Numbered from the stretch's first letter, positions 1 to 7,064 are shown. The stretch: DNA of 48,640 bases from an uncultured Oscillospiraceae bacterium (GCA_949745795.1 CATKAZ010000086.1:1-48640); one strand, 5' to 3'. Numbers and translations: made by a program. The notes: a model not told the origin generated them from the letters alone.

Positions 1-109
1 AACTCAAGAGGAAGTTGCTGATTTAATAGGAATTGCGCAGTCTTATATATCAAGACTTGAAAAGAAAATTATTAAAAATCTTAAAATAGAATTAGAAAAG
101 AAATATTAA
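1..109 (+). CDS. sigE: C-terminal end of sporulation sigma factor SigE (partial)
   Basis: The window opens inside a reading frame of 35 codons ending in TAA at 107-109. The translated tail contains [20 protein letters not shown], the helix-turn-helix of sigma-70 region 4, followed by a short lysine-rich end. The [11 protein letters not shown] form resembles SigE of spore formers, where the sporulation sigma factors E and G are adjacent, and a SigG gene does follow here. SigE directs early mother-cell transcription after proteolytic activation by SpoIIGA. The 5' part lies outside the window, so the pro-sequence and core-binding regions cannot be examined. The assignment rests on the tail plus the neighbour. 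Confidence 0.8.
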   Translation, partial: TQEEVADLIGIAQSYISRLEKKIIKNLKIELEKKY

Positions 110-118
110 AAGTATTAT

Positions 119-154
119 AATACCGGAGTTTGATAAGCAACTCCGGTATTTTTT
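119..154 (+). terminator. Rho-independent terminator after sigE
   Basis: A perfect 12-bp inverted repeat (AATACCGGAGTT at 119-130 and AACTCCGGTATT at 139-150) with an 8-base loop is followed by a T run. It separates sigE from sigG, so sigG needs its own promoter, as expected for a forespore gene. Confidence 0.9.
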
Positions 155-181
155 ATGGAAAAAATTTCACCGATGCACTGT

Positions 182-210
182 GTATTTTAAGTATCTAAAA
201 TGCCAATAAT
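182..210 (+). promoter_or_regulatory. Candidate SigF/SigG-type promoter for sigG
   Basis: GTATT at 182-186, a 15-base spacer, then GCCAATAAT at 202-210 resembles the forespore sigma consensus (GTATA, about 15 bases, GGnnAnAnT). It lies just after the sigE terminator and ahead of sigG, which is SigF-dependent in Bacillus. The match is imperfect, so this is a candidate only. Confidence 0.4.
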
Positions 211-241
211 AACCTCATAAAAAATTGTGAGGTATTGGGTT

Positions 242-1015
242 ATGGCATATAATAAAGTTGTTATATCCGGGATTAATACATCTAAGCTGACAGTTTTAAA
301 AGAAAAAGAAAAAATGGATCTGCTGCGTGAAATTCAGGAAACAGGCAGCAAGGAAGCTAAAGACAAGCTTATAAACGGTAATTTACGTTTGGTTTTAAGT
401 GTAATACAGAAATTTACAAACAGAGGAGAGGATATCGACGATTTATTTCAAATCGGAGTAGTGGGACTTATTAAAGCTATTAATAATTTTGATCTGACTA
501 AAGAAGTAAGATTTTCAACATATTGCGTACCTATGATAGCAGGGGAACTCAGAAGATATTTAAGGGACTACAGTCAGATAAAGGTAAGCCGTTCAATGAA
601 AGATTTGGCATATAAGGCTATGCAGGCAAAAGAACGTCTTACTGCCGCAAAGCAGCGTGAGCCGAAAATCGAAGAAATTGCAAAGGAAATCGGCGCTGAA
701 AGAAGTGATGTAGTACTTGCTTTGGAAAGTATAAGTGATCCGGTTTCTTTATATGAACCCGTTTATTCAGATTCCGGAGATACTCTTTATGTTCTTGACC
801 AAATAGGTGATAAAAACGATGTGGACAGTTGGATCGATGAAATATCTTTAAAGGAAGCTATAAGAGATCTTCAGCCGAGAGAAAAAAATATACTTTATCT
901 GCGATTCTTTCAGGGAAAAACTCAGGTGGAAGTGGCAAATGAGATCGGAATCTCACAAGCTCAGGTTTCGCGGTTAGAAAAAGGCGCACTGGCAAAAGTT
1001 AAAGGACAAATTTGA
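242..1015 (+). CDS. sigG: RNA polymerase sporulation sigma factor SigG
   Basis: Encodes 257 residues, the usual SigG length. SigG drives late forespore transcription after engulfment. The N-terminal NKVVISGINTSKL motif is the anti-sigma recognition segment typical of SigG. Region 2 (NGNLRLVLSVIQKF, then DDLFQIGVVGLIKAI) follows, then region 3 and region 4 near the end (EVANEIGISQAQVSRLEKG). I chose ATG 242, which has GAGGT 8 bases upstream, over the in-frame GTG at 227, which lies inside that binding site. The gene sits behind a terminator with a candidate forespore promoter, matching the known sigE-sigG arrangement. Identification is firm. Confidence 0.95.
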   Translation: MAYNKVVISGINTSKLTVLKEKEKMDLLREIQETGSKEAKDKLINGNLRLVLSVIQKFTNRGEDIDDLFQIGVVGLIKAINNFDLTKEVRFSTYCVPMIAGELRRYLRDYSQIKVSRSMKDLAYKAMQAKERLTAAKQREPKIEEIAKEIGAERSDVVLALESISDPVSLYEPVYSDSGDTLYVLDQIGDKNDVDSWIDEISLKEAIRDLQPREKNILYLRFFQGKTQVEVANEIGISQAQVSRLEKGALAKVKGQI

Positions 1016-1063
1016 ATTTTTTTAAAATTTATGCAACATTTTGTCATTTTCAATCGTCTAATA

Positions 1064-1084
1064 AGTGAAAAGTAAATTTTCACT
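1064..1084. repeat. Short inverted repeat downstream of sigG
   Basis: AGTGAAAA at 1064-1071 and TTTTCACT at 1077-1084 form a perfect 8-bp stem with a 5-base loop. No T run follows, so terminator function is doubtful. It lies in the 207-base gap between sigG and the FemAB-like gene, where I see nothing else convincing. Confidence 0.35.
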
Positions 1085-1222
1085 GTACAGATAACAAAAT
1101 GATGCATCATTATTATCAATAAATCAATTGATTTCCGTGACAAATTTCATAGTAAACTTTCTAAGCTATATGAAAGAAGTCGCTAAATAATTAAGAAATT
1201 AAACGGGAAAAGGGAGATAATA

Positions 1223-2305
1223 ATGAACGAGATTCTAGATAAAAATGATATAAAAGCCAGAGGGGAATATGAAAGCTTTGTTTTAAACCATGAAAACGGT
1301 AATTTTATGCAGTCTCTTTGCTGGACAAACGTTAAAAAGGACTGGAACTATGAAGCAGTTATTTCACGAGATAAAAACGGAACAATTAAGGGTACGGCAT
1401 TAATACTTATAAGGCGCATACCCTTTCTTGGGTGTTCCTTTTTGTATTCTCCTCACGGACCTGTCTGTGATTACAGGGATACTGAAACACTTAGAGATAT
1501 TTTTGAGGGAATTGAATTAATAAAAAAGAAACACAGAGGCTATGAACTGAGAATCGATCCTTGTATTACAGAAAATGACAAAGCAGAAATTGAAATATTT
1601 AGAAGCTTTGGATTTGAATTTAATGAAAATGCTCCGGAGCTTACTACTATACAAGCTAGAAATAATTATATACTGCGTATAAACGGCCGAAGTGAAGATG
1701 AGATATTTGAAAAATTTCATAAAAAATGGAGATATAATATAAGAGTTGCTTCGAGAAAAGGAGTAGAGTGTAAAGTCTGCGGTATTGAGTGCCTTGATGA
1801 CTTTTATATGCTTATGGAAGAAACAGGAAAACGTGATGGCTTTTGTATAAGAAGCAAAGAATATTTTAAGCGTATGCTTGAAAGCTTGGGGGAGCATTGT
1901 CGGCTGTATATGTGCTATTATAATGGTGAACCGCTGTCAGGAGCTGTTACTACTCAGTATGCCGGAAAAACATGCTATGTTTACGGTGCGTCAACAGCGC
2001 AGCACAGAAATGTTATGCCGAATTATTTGATGCAGTGGAATATGATTTGCTGGGCTGTAGAAAACGGCTGCACTATTTATGATTTTCAGGGAATACCTTT
2101 TTACAAAGACGAAAGTCACCCTAATTACGGTGTATATAGATTTAAACAGGGATTTAATGGTGAAGTACTTACATATGCAGGTGAGTTTATTAAACGTTAT
2201 AATAGATTCGATGCGGGAATTATTGAAAAAACCGGAATGTTATCCCGCAGATTTCTTCATTTAAGTCCGGCAGGACTTCTTGAAATGTGCCGAAGTCACA
2301 AATAA
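1223..2305 (+). CDS. FemAB-family peptidoglycan-bridge aminoacyltransferase
   Basis: A 360-residue protein with the FemA/FemX/FmhB pattern: an N-terminal MQSLCWTNVKKDW segment, a conserved YSPHGPV loop (about residues 75-81), KFHKKWRYNIRVASRKGV in the middle and YDFQGIPFYKDESHP late. Family members transfer amino acids from aminoacyl-tRNA to lipid II precursors to build the interpeptide bridge, using two GNAT-like folds. ATG 1223 has GGGAGATAATA just upstream. The gene appears monocistronic and is convergent with the AraC-family gene. Which amino acid is added cannot be read from the sequence. Confidence 0.85.
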   Translation: MNEILDKNDIKARGEYESFVLNHENGNFMQSLCWTNVKKDWNYEAVISRDKNGTIKGTALILIRRIPFLGCSFLYSPHGPVCDYRDTETLRDIFEGIELIKKKHRGYELRIDPCITENDKAEIEIFRSFGFEFNENAPELTTIQARNNYILRINGRSEDEIFEKFHKKWRYNIRVASRKGVECKVCGIECLDDFYMLMEETGKRDGFCIRSKEYFKRMLESLGEHCRLYMCYYNGEPLSGAVTTQYAGKTCYVYGASTAQHRNVMPNYLMQWNMICWAVENGCTIYDFQGIPFYKDESHPNYGVYRFKQGFNGEVLTYAGEFIKRYNRFDAGIIEKTGMLSRRFLHLSPAGLLEMCRSHK

Positions 2306-2332
2306 AAAACAGGCTTCGTTTTACGGAGCCTG
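2302..2332 (-). terminator. Terminator between convergent femAB-like and araC-like genes
   Basis: CAGGCTTCGT at 2310-2319 pairs with ACGGAGCCTG at 2323-2332 (one wobble). On the minus strand a T-rich tract (complement of 2302-2309) follows, so it mainly terminates the AraC-family gene, whose stop codon lies in the hairpin. Plus-strand use would be weak. Confidence 0.75.
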
Positions 2333-3205
2333 ACTATTTATACTTTTATTATTTTTTCTATATGACATACAAGTTTCGTTTTCAGATTTTTTAAATTGTC
2401 TGGAAAAATAACTCTGGTCGTTGAAACCGCATATTTCAGAAATTTCTTCAACAGTTTTGTCGGTAAATGTTAAAAGTTCCTTGGCATATTCCATGCGTTT
2501 GTTAAGAATATAGCGTATGATTGTAATACCGAATTCCTTTTTAAATTCTCTTGTAAGATAAAATTTGCTTATGTAAAATCTTTCGGCGAGGTCATCTAAA
2601 TTAATAGCGTCAGTGAAATGCTTATCAAGGTAATCTCTGACGGAAAAAATTTTATATTTGGATTTATCACTGCATTCTTTATAAATGCAGTATCCGGTTA
2701 CAATTGATGTAAGAAGATCTGTAAGAAGCTTTGCATTTATAATTTCTGTATTTTCAGTTTTATGGGTATTGTTATTGATGATTTGACTCAATATAATTTT
2801 AATGCTTTGAGGATTATTAGGAATAAATACACAGCATTTTTCACGAGTAAATAAGGAGTAGTAGTACTGTGCTGATGTACCGTTAAATCTAAGCCACATT
2901 ACTTCCCATGGATCTTCCGGATCAGATCTATAGGAATGCGGATTGCAGCAATTAAGAAATAAACACTGACCGGCAGAAGCGTTATAAATTGAGCCGTCAT
3001 ATTCGACAATTCCTTTGCCGCTTACTACATAAAGGAAGAAAAATGAATCTAACTGAAATCTTTTTGATGAGGGACAAGTTTCTGATGAAAAATATCCTGC
3101 TTGATGAATATATAGTACAGATTTTTCAGTGTCCTTTGAAACAGTATTGGTTATTTGTATATCTTTTTGTGAAAAATAATCAAGTGAATTTTGCAATGTC
3201 TTCAC
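2321..3205 (-). CDS. AraC-family transcriptional regulator
   Basis: A 294-residue protein. The N-terminal half is a cupin-like sensor (VSGKGIVEYDGS, then NCCNPHSY). The C-terminal 100 residues hold two helix-turn-helix motifs: DDLAERFYISKFYLTREFKK and VEEISEICGFNDQSYFSRQF, the AraC/XylS signature. Regulators of this build often sense sugars, but the ligand is not evident. ATG at 3205 follows an AAAGGATGTGAAG segment. A consensus promoter lies just upstream (3229-3257), and the non-coding pfp leader region is divergent from it, so control of that region is possible but only inferred. Confidence 0.9.
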   Translation of the reverse strand: MKTLQNSLDYFSQKDIQITNTVSKDTEKSVLYIHQAGYFSSETCPSSKRFQLDSFFFLYVVSGKGIVEYDGSIYNASAGQCLFLNCCNPHSYRSDPEDPWEVMWLRFNGTSAQYYYSLFTREKCCVFIPNNPQSIKIILSQIINNNTHKTENTEIINAKLLTDLLTSIVTGYCIYKECSDKSKYKIFSVRDYLDKHFTDAINLDDLAERFYISKFYLTREFKKEFGITIIRYILNKRMEYAKELLTFTDKTVEEISEICGFNDQSYFSRQFKKSENETCMSYRKNNKSINSQAP

Positions 3206-3228
3206 ATCCTTTTGTTAATTACAAATAT

Positions 3229-3257
3229 ATTATAATGTATTTTGTAAAATAAGTCAA
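3229..3257 (-). promoter_or_regulatory. SigA-type promoter of the araC-like gene
   Basis: On the minus strand TTGACT (complement of 3252-3257), a 17-base spacer and TATAAT (complement of 3229-3234) give a near-perfect housekeeping promoter, with the start codon 24 bases beyond the -10. Confidence 0.85.
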
Positions 3258-3353
3258 TAGTTTAAAACAAATTAAAAATAAATATGTTAAATATGTACAA
3301 ATAATGATCGGCCGACATAACAATAAAATACAAAAAGAATGCAATATTATCAG

Positions 3354-3382
3354 TTGATATTTTGTATAAACAGGTATATAAT
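3354..3382 (+). promoter_or_regulatory. Strong SigA-type promoter in the pfp upstream region
   Basis: TTGATA at 3354-3359, 17-base spacer, TATAAT at 3377-3382. Predicted transcription start near 3389, exactly where the inverted repeat ATTGTCG (3389-3395) / CGGCAAT (3412-3418) begins. The transcript would have no long ORF before the terminator at 3731. Confidence 0.7.
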
Positions 3383-3552
3383 AATATTATTGTCGGTGGC
3401 GTTTTTATAGTCGGCAATGTACAGATAAATAATTTATAAGTTAAAAAATTATATGATATCGACTTGGTTGGACATGCAATTTAAAAGGATTTTTACAGTT
3501 ATAATTAAAAGATAAAAAAATAAATTTTGTTTTTAATTTAATTAAAATTATA

Positions 3553-3581
3553 TTTAAATAATTACTGCCTGATATTATAAT
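3553..3581 (+). promoter_or_regulatory. Weaker promoter-like site ahead of the structured segment
   Basis: TTTAAA at 3553-3558, 17-base spacer, perfect TATAAT at 3576-3581. It would start a transcript near 3588 that runs into the terminator at 3731. The -35 is poor and the region is AT-rich, so chance is possible. Confidence 0.35.
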
Positions 3582-3620
3582 AGTGTTACCAGTCCATTTT
3601 AACTGTTAAAGGGATATGTT

Positions 3621-3716
3621 ATGTCGGACATATCGGAGAGGCCTTTACAGTGTATCGTTTTTGATTATTATTCTGTATTTTACAAGTCTTATTCTGCAAT
3701 TAAACAGTCAGAATAA
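3621..3716 (+). CDS. Possible 31-residue leader peptide
   Basis: ATG at 3621 is preceded by AAAGGG (3608-3613) at 7-base spacing. The frame stays open for 31 codons, beginning MSDISERPLQCIVFDYY and ending KQSE, with TAA at 3714-3716. The start lies in the loop of a hairpin and the binding site in its stem. The stop falls in the 3' arm of the terminator, so a translating ribosome would open that hairpin. No homologue is recognised. It may be a regulatory leader or a chance ORF. Confidence 0.35.
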   Translation: MSDISERPLQCIVFDYYSVFYKSYSAIKQSE

Positions 3717-3731
3717 GGCTTGTAATTTTTT
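3682..3731 (+). terminator. Rho-independent terminator upstream of pfp
   Basis: ACAAGTCTTATTCTG (3682-3696) and CAGAATAAGGCTTGT (3709-3723) form a 15-bp stem with one G-T pair and a 12-base loop, followed by AATTTTTT. It ends transcripts from the promoters at 3354 or 3553, about 185 bases before pfp. Confidence 0.85.
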
Positions 3732-3764
3732 GCAATATTAAGTCATACTATCAGTAATTAAGTA

Positions 3765-3793
3765 TTGCACAGAATTGAAAAATTTGATATAAT
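3765..3793 (+). promoter_or_regulatory. Extended -10 promoter for pfp
   Basis: TATAAT at 3788-3793 is preceded by TGA (extended -10), with TTGCAC at 3765-3770 at 17-base spacing. It lies downstream of the 3731 terminator and would give pfp a leader of about 115 bases. Confidence 0.6.
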
Positions 3794-3840
3794 ATATAAT
3801 AATTAGTGGTTATTTTAACTTTAATCATCATATAGTGCCA

Positions 3841-3870
3841 AAAATCTCCGTTTGCCGCTGTGGAGATTTT
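3841..3870 (+). promoter_or_regulatory. Hairpin in the pfp 5' leader
   Basis: AAAATCTCC (3841-3849) and GGAGATTTT (3862-3870) form a perfect 9-bp stem, followed by ATTATTG rather than a clean T run. It may be a weak attenuator or an mRNA-stabilising element. It lies 32 bases before the pfp ribosome binding site. Confidence 0.5.
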
Positions 3871-3915
3871 ATTATTGTTTATACAGGTACTTCAACGGCG
3901 TGAAAGGAGTTTAAT

Positions 3916-5142
3916 ATGAATATTGCAGCAGCACAGTCCGGAGGCCCTACATGTGCAATTAATGCTTCTCTTGCAGGAGTTTTTTCAGAGGCGTCAAGAA
4001 ATGAACAAATTGATAAAATTTACGGTTCTATAAATGGTATTGAAGGCATCATTAATGACAGACTTGTAGAAATGAGCAGTATAATAAAAAGCAATAAGGA
4101 TTTGGAGCTTCTTAAGCTTACTCCTTCTACTGTATTGGGATCATGCAGATTTAAGCTTCCTGATGCTAAGGATAACATTGAAGTTTATGAAAAAATAATT
4201 TCCTGCTTTAAAAGAAATAATATTGATGTTTTCTTTTATATCGGCGGAAACGATTCTATGGACACAGTATGTAAGCTTTCCGAATATTTTAAGCAAAACA
4301 ATATTGATGTAAAGGTTATCGGTATTCCAAAAACTATTGACAATGACCTTATGTGTACAGATCATACTCCGGGATTCGGTTCGGCTGCAAAATATGTTGC
4401 GGCAACTGTTCAGGAAATAGCAAGGGACAGCTCTGTATACAGTGTAAAATCTGTAACTGTTGTGGAGATCATGGGGCGTGACGCAGGCTGGCTTACAGCT
4501 TCAACCTGTGTTCTTAAAGCAAATGATGAAAATGCACCGCATCTTATTTATTTACCGGAAACACCATTTAGTGTTGAAAGATTTCTTGAAGATGTAAAAA
4601 GAATGCTGGTAGAGCATAATGCCGTTGTTGTTGCCGTTTCGGAAGGACTTAAAATGAGCGACGGCGAGTATGCGGCTGAAGAATTCCAGTCGGGACATGA
4701 TGACGCATTCGGTCATAAATATTTATCTGGAATAGGAAAGTGTCTTGAAAATATTGTCAGAAAAGAAATCGGCTGCAAGGTTCGTTCAATTGAACTTAAC
4801 GTAATGCAGAGATGTGCCTCCCATATGGCTTCGAAAACTGACGTAGACGAATCTGTAAAAATAGGCGAGGAAGCAGTCAAGGCGGCTGTTAACGGTGAAA
4901 CCGGTAAAATGATGGCGTTTAAGAGAATCAGCGACAGACCCTATTTTTCGGAAATTGTTACTGTAGATGCAAATGAAGTTGCCAATAAGGAAAGACTGTT
5001 CCCGAAAGAATGGATAAATAATCAGGGCAATAATGTTACGGCATTTGCTTTGGATTACTTCCTGCCGCTTATTCAAGGAGAAGTAAATGTCCTTATGGAA
5101 AACGGCATGCCTGTACATTTGAAAATTCCAAACTGGTTTTAA
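3916..5142 (+). CDS. pfp: Diphosphate-dependent 6-phosphofructokinase
   Basis: A 408-residue phosphofructokinase that phosphorylates fructose 6-phosphate in glycolysis. The phosphate-donor loop reads GGNDSMD (from residue 110), with Asp where ATP enzymes have Gly. The catalytic motif reads PKTIDND (138-144), with Lys where ATP enzymes have Gly. Both substitutions mark pyrophosphate dependence, which would make the step reversible. MGRDAGWL (from 186) is the substrate-binding motif. ATG 3916 has GAAAGGAG 8 bases upstream. The gene is transcribed alone from an elaborate upstream region. Asn in place of the first Asp of GGDDS is common in one clade and not a defect. Confidence 0.93.
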   Translation: MNIAAAQSGGPTCAINASLAGVFSEASRNEQIDKIYGSINGIEGIINDRLVEMSSIIKSNKDLELLKLTPSTVLGSCRFKLPDAKDNIEVYEKIISCFKRNNIDVFFYIGGNDSMDTVCKLSEYFKQNNIDVKVIGIPKTIDNDLMCTDHTPGFGSAAKYVAATVQEIARDSSVYSVKSVTVVEIMGRDAGWLTASTCVLKANDENAPHLIYLPETPFSVERFLEDVKRMLVEHNAVVVAVSEGLKMSDGEYAAEEFQSGHDDAFGHKYLSGIGKCLENIVRKEIGCKVRSIELNVMQRCASHMASKTDVDESVKIGEEAVKAAVNGETGKMMAFKRISDRPYFSEIVTVDANEVANKERLFPKEWINNQGNNVTAFALDYFLPLIQGEVNVLMENGMPVHLKIPNWF

Positions 5143-5152
5143 TAAAAAATAC

Positions 5153-5181
5153 TTGACAAGCTTAAAAAAAATTGATATAAT
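5153..5181 (+). promoter_or_regulatory. Consensus promoter of the thi operon
   Basis: TTGACA at 5153-5158, 17-base spacer and TATAAT at 5176-5181 with an upstream TG (extended -10) form a perfect housekeeping promoter, 11 bases after the pfp stop codon. Confidence 0.92.
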
Positions 5182-5218
5182 AGCTTTGTAAATTTAATAC
5201 AGATATCTCATGAATTGA

Positions 5219-5252
5219 AGGGGTGCACCACCACGGGTGCAGCCCCTTTTTT
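5219..5252 (+). terminator. Attenuator-like terminator in the thi leader
   Basis: GGGG-TGCACC (5220-5229) pairs with GGTGCA (5236-5241) and, after one bulged G, CCCC (5243-5246), followed by six Ts. It sits between the thi promoter and thiS, with only about 30 bases of transcript before it. There is no room for a TPP aptamer and no CUGAGA element. It could also serve pfp readthrough. Confidence 0.85.
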
Positions 5253-5280
5253 GTCTTTTTGCGGAATAAAAGGAGGAAAC

Positions 5281-5475
5281 ATGAAAATAAACGGTAAAGA
5301 AATTAAAATTGAAACCGCAACGATACTGTCTGTGGTTTTGGAGAAACAGGGATTTAATCTGTTGAAAATTGCAGTAATGAAAAACGGAGATATAATTCCA
5401 AAGGCAGAATATGATAAAACAACGGTAAATGATAATGACAGTCTTGAAGTTGTAAGCTTTGTGGGTGGCGGCTGA
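5281..5475 (+). CDS. thiS: Sulfur carrier protein ThiS
   Basis: A 64-residue ubiquitin-like protein ending in VGGG. The C-terminal Gly-Gly is adenylated by ThiF and converted to a thiocarboxylate that donates sulfur to the thiazole ring of thiamine. I chose ATG 5281, which follows AAAGGAGGAAAC. An in-frame extension to 5215 would begin in the attenuator hairpin and is not credible. The stop codon overlaps the thiF start (TGATG), so the two are translationally coupled. Confidence 0.93.
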   Translation: MKINGKEIKIETATILSVVLEKQGFNLLKIAVMKNGDIIPKAEYDKTTVNDNDSLEVVSFVGGG

Positions 5476-6278
5476 TGAAAATTATACTTAATGGAAAGCC
5501 GTTTGAGACACAGTATTCGGGATTATTTGAAATTCGTGATAAATATTTTGATTCAGCATGTATTACTATTCTAAATGGGTTTCAGACATCTGACAATTTA
5601 ACCGTCAAAGACGGAGATGTTATAAATATTATCAAAAAAGGAGTTATGCCTCATAAGGAAGAACTGGAAAGTCTAATGGCGGCAAGACATACGCCTGAGG
5701 TACACGGTACGGTAAAGAAGTCAAGGGTGGCAGTATGCGGACTTGGCGGACTTGGCTCAAATATTGCGGTAATGCTTGCCAGAACGGGTGTAGGATACCT
5801 GAAATTAATTGATTTTGACATTGTCGAGCCAAGCAATCTTAACAGACAAAGCTATTATGTGGAGCATCTGGGAATGTATAAAACAGACGCTTTAAAAGAA
5901 CAGATTAAAAAGATAAATCCTTTTATTGATGTATGCTGTGAGACAGTTAAGTTAACCGGTGAAAACTGTGCACAACTGCTAAACGGCTGTGATATAATCT
6001 GCGAGGCTTTTGATAATCCCGAAACTAAAGCTATGCTTACTGAAACGGTTCTTTCTGTTTTTCCTGACAAAAAGCTGGTATGCGGTTCGGGAATGGCAGG
6101 ATATGAAAGCTCAAATAAAATAGTAACTAAAAAAGTAATGAAAAATCTGTATATCTGCGGAGACGGCGAAGCGGAAGCAAGACCCGGAAACGGTCTTATG
6201 GCGCCGAGAGTTTCCGTCTGTGCAGGACATCAGGCAAATATGATACTGCGGCTTATTATGGGAAATGAAGAGCCGTGA
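5475..6278 (+). CDS. thiF: ThiS adenylyltransferase ThiF with N-terminal ThiS-like domain
   Basis: 267 residues. About 60 N-terminal residues (ILNGKPFE to INIIKKG) look like a second ThiS-type ubiquitin fold without a terminal Gly-Gly. The rest is an E1-like adenylyltransferase with the nucleotide-binding GLGGLGS at 89-95, the DFDIVEPSNLNRQ motif and a conserved C-terminal GNGLMAPRV. It activates the ThiS C-terminus with ATP. This two-domain layout is found in clostridial ThiF proteins, where the extra domain has no proven role. It overlaps thiS by one base and precedes thiG by 15 bases. Confidence 0.9.
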   Translation: MKIILNGKPFETQYSGLFEIRDKYFDSACITILNGFQTSDNLTVKDGDVINIIKKGVMPHKEELESLMAARHTPEVHGTVKKSRVAVCGLGGLGSNIAVMLARTGVGYLKLIDFDIVEPSNLNRQSYYVEHLGMYKTDALKEQIKKINPFIDVCCETVKLTGENCAQLLNGCDIICEAFDNPETKAMLTETVLSVFPDKKLVCGSGMAGYESSNKIVTKKVMKNLYICGDGEAEARPGNGLMAPRVSVCAGHQANMILRLIMGNEEP

Positions 6279-6293
6279 GGAGGAGTAAAGAAA

Positions 6294-7064
6294 ATGAATA
6301 AAGATAAGCTGATTATCGGAGGACATGAATTTAATTCCCGTTTTATTTTAGGTTCGGGAAAGTTTTCAATGGACATGACAAAAACGGTTATTGAAAATGC
6401 AGGTGTGGAAATGGCAACTATTGCAGTGCGCCGTGCAGATGCCGGAAGCAGTGACAGTATTATAGATTATATTCCGGAAGGAATAACACTTCTGCCGAAT
6501 ACAAGCGGTGCAAGAACGGCTGAAGAAGCGTTAAAAATAGCAAGACTTGCAAGAGAACTGGGCTGCGGTGATTTTGTTAAGGTTGAAGTTATCCGTGACA
6601 CAAAATACCTTTTACCGGATAATTATGAAACAATCAGAGCAACTCAGATGATGGCGGACGAGGGATTTATTGTTATGCCGTATATGTATCCTGATCTGAA
6701 TGCGGCAAGAGAACTTGTAAAAGCAGGAGCAGCGGCAGTAATGCCGTTGGCCGCGCCTATTGGCAGTAATAAAGGGCTTGCAACCAAAGATTTTATAAAA
6801 ATCCTTATTGAAGAAATTGATTTGCCGATAATTGTTGACGCAGGAATAGGACGTCCGTCGCAGGCATGTGAAGCCATGGAAATGGGCTGTGCAGCCGTTA
6901 TGGCTAATACTGCCGTTGCGACTGCCGGAGATGTAGGACTTATGGCTTCGGCATTTAAGCTTGCTGTTGAATCGGGTAGACTTGCCTATCTAGCCGGTAT
7001 GGGACGTGTTCTGGAACATAAGGCAGAAGCTTCAAGTCCTTTAACGGGATTTTTGGAGGATTGA
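6294..7064 (+). CDS. thiG: Thiazole synthase ThiG
   Basis: 256 residues, the normal length for this TIM-barrel enzyme. ThiG forms the thiazole phosphate from 1-deoxy-D-xylulose 5-phosphate, dehydroglycine and ThiS thiocarboxylate. The sequence shows FILGSGKF near the start, the VKVEVIRD strand with the candidate Schiff-base lysine, [13 protein letters not shown] and the phosphate-binding [11 protein letters not shown], all family hallmarks. AGGAGGAG precedes ATG 6294. It lies between thiF and thiH, consistent with ThiG-ThiH working together. Confidence 0.96.
   Translation: MNKDKLIIGGHEFNSRFILGSGKFSMDMTKTVIENAGVEMATIAVRRADAGSSDSIIDYIPEGITLLPNTSGARTAEEALKIARLARELGCGDFVKVEVIRDTKYLLPDNYETIRATQMMADEGFIVMPYMYPDLNAARELVKAGAAAVMPLAAPIGSNKGLATKDFIKILIEEIDLPIIVDAGIGRPSQACEAMEMGCAAVMANTAVATAGDVGLMASAFKLAVESGRLAYLAGMGRVLEHKAEASSPLTGFLED

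Larger units (their letters stand above)
3588..3731 (+). ncRNA. Candidate structured leader or small RNA upstream of pfp
   Basis: ACTGTTAAAGG (3602-3612) pairs with CCTTTACAGT (3642-3651) with one bulge. Inside it GATATGT (3613-3619) pairs perfectly with ACATATC (3628-3634). A long terminator follows at 3682-3731. The nested stems enclose the ribosome binding site and start codon of a 31-codon ORF. I do not recognise a known riboswitch class. It could be an independent small RNA or an attenuated 5' leader of pfp. Confidence 0.4.
3206..3915. other. 710-base intergenic region between araC-like gene and pfp
   Basis: Contains no long ORF. It holds the minus-strand AraC promoter, two plus-strand promoter-like sites (3354-3382, 3553-3581), a 5' hairpin at 3389-3418, a structured segment with a 31-codon ORF and strong terminator (3602-3731), an extended -10 promoter (3765-3793) and a leader hairpin (3841-3870). 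The section 3420-3550 is very AT-rich with nothing else recognisable. Confidence 0.7.

Noticed and set aside
227-241. GTG start of sigG
   Set aside because: The GTG forms part of the ribosome binding site for ATG 242, which gives the expected N-terminus.
2989-3252. 87-codon plus-strand ORF over the 5' end of the araC-like gene
   Set aside because: It overlaps the coding region and promoter of the minus-strand regulator and has no family resemblance.
5188-5252. Leader of thiS as a TPP riboswitch or T-box
   Set aside because: Only about 30 bases precede the hairpin. No CUGAGA block for TPP and no AGGGTGGNACCGCG T-box sequence is present; the GGGGTGC similarity belongs to the terminator stem.
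5215-5280. N-terminal extension of ThiS
   Set aside because: It would be translated from the attenuator hairpin, and ATG 5281 has an ideal AGGAGG and gives the normal 64-residue ThiS.
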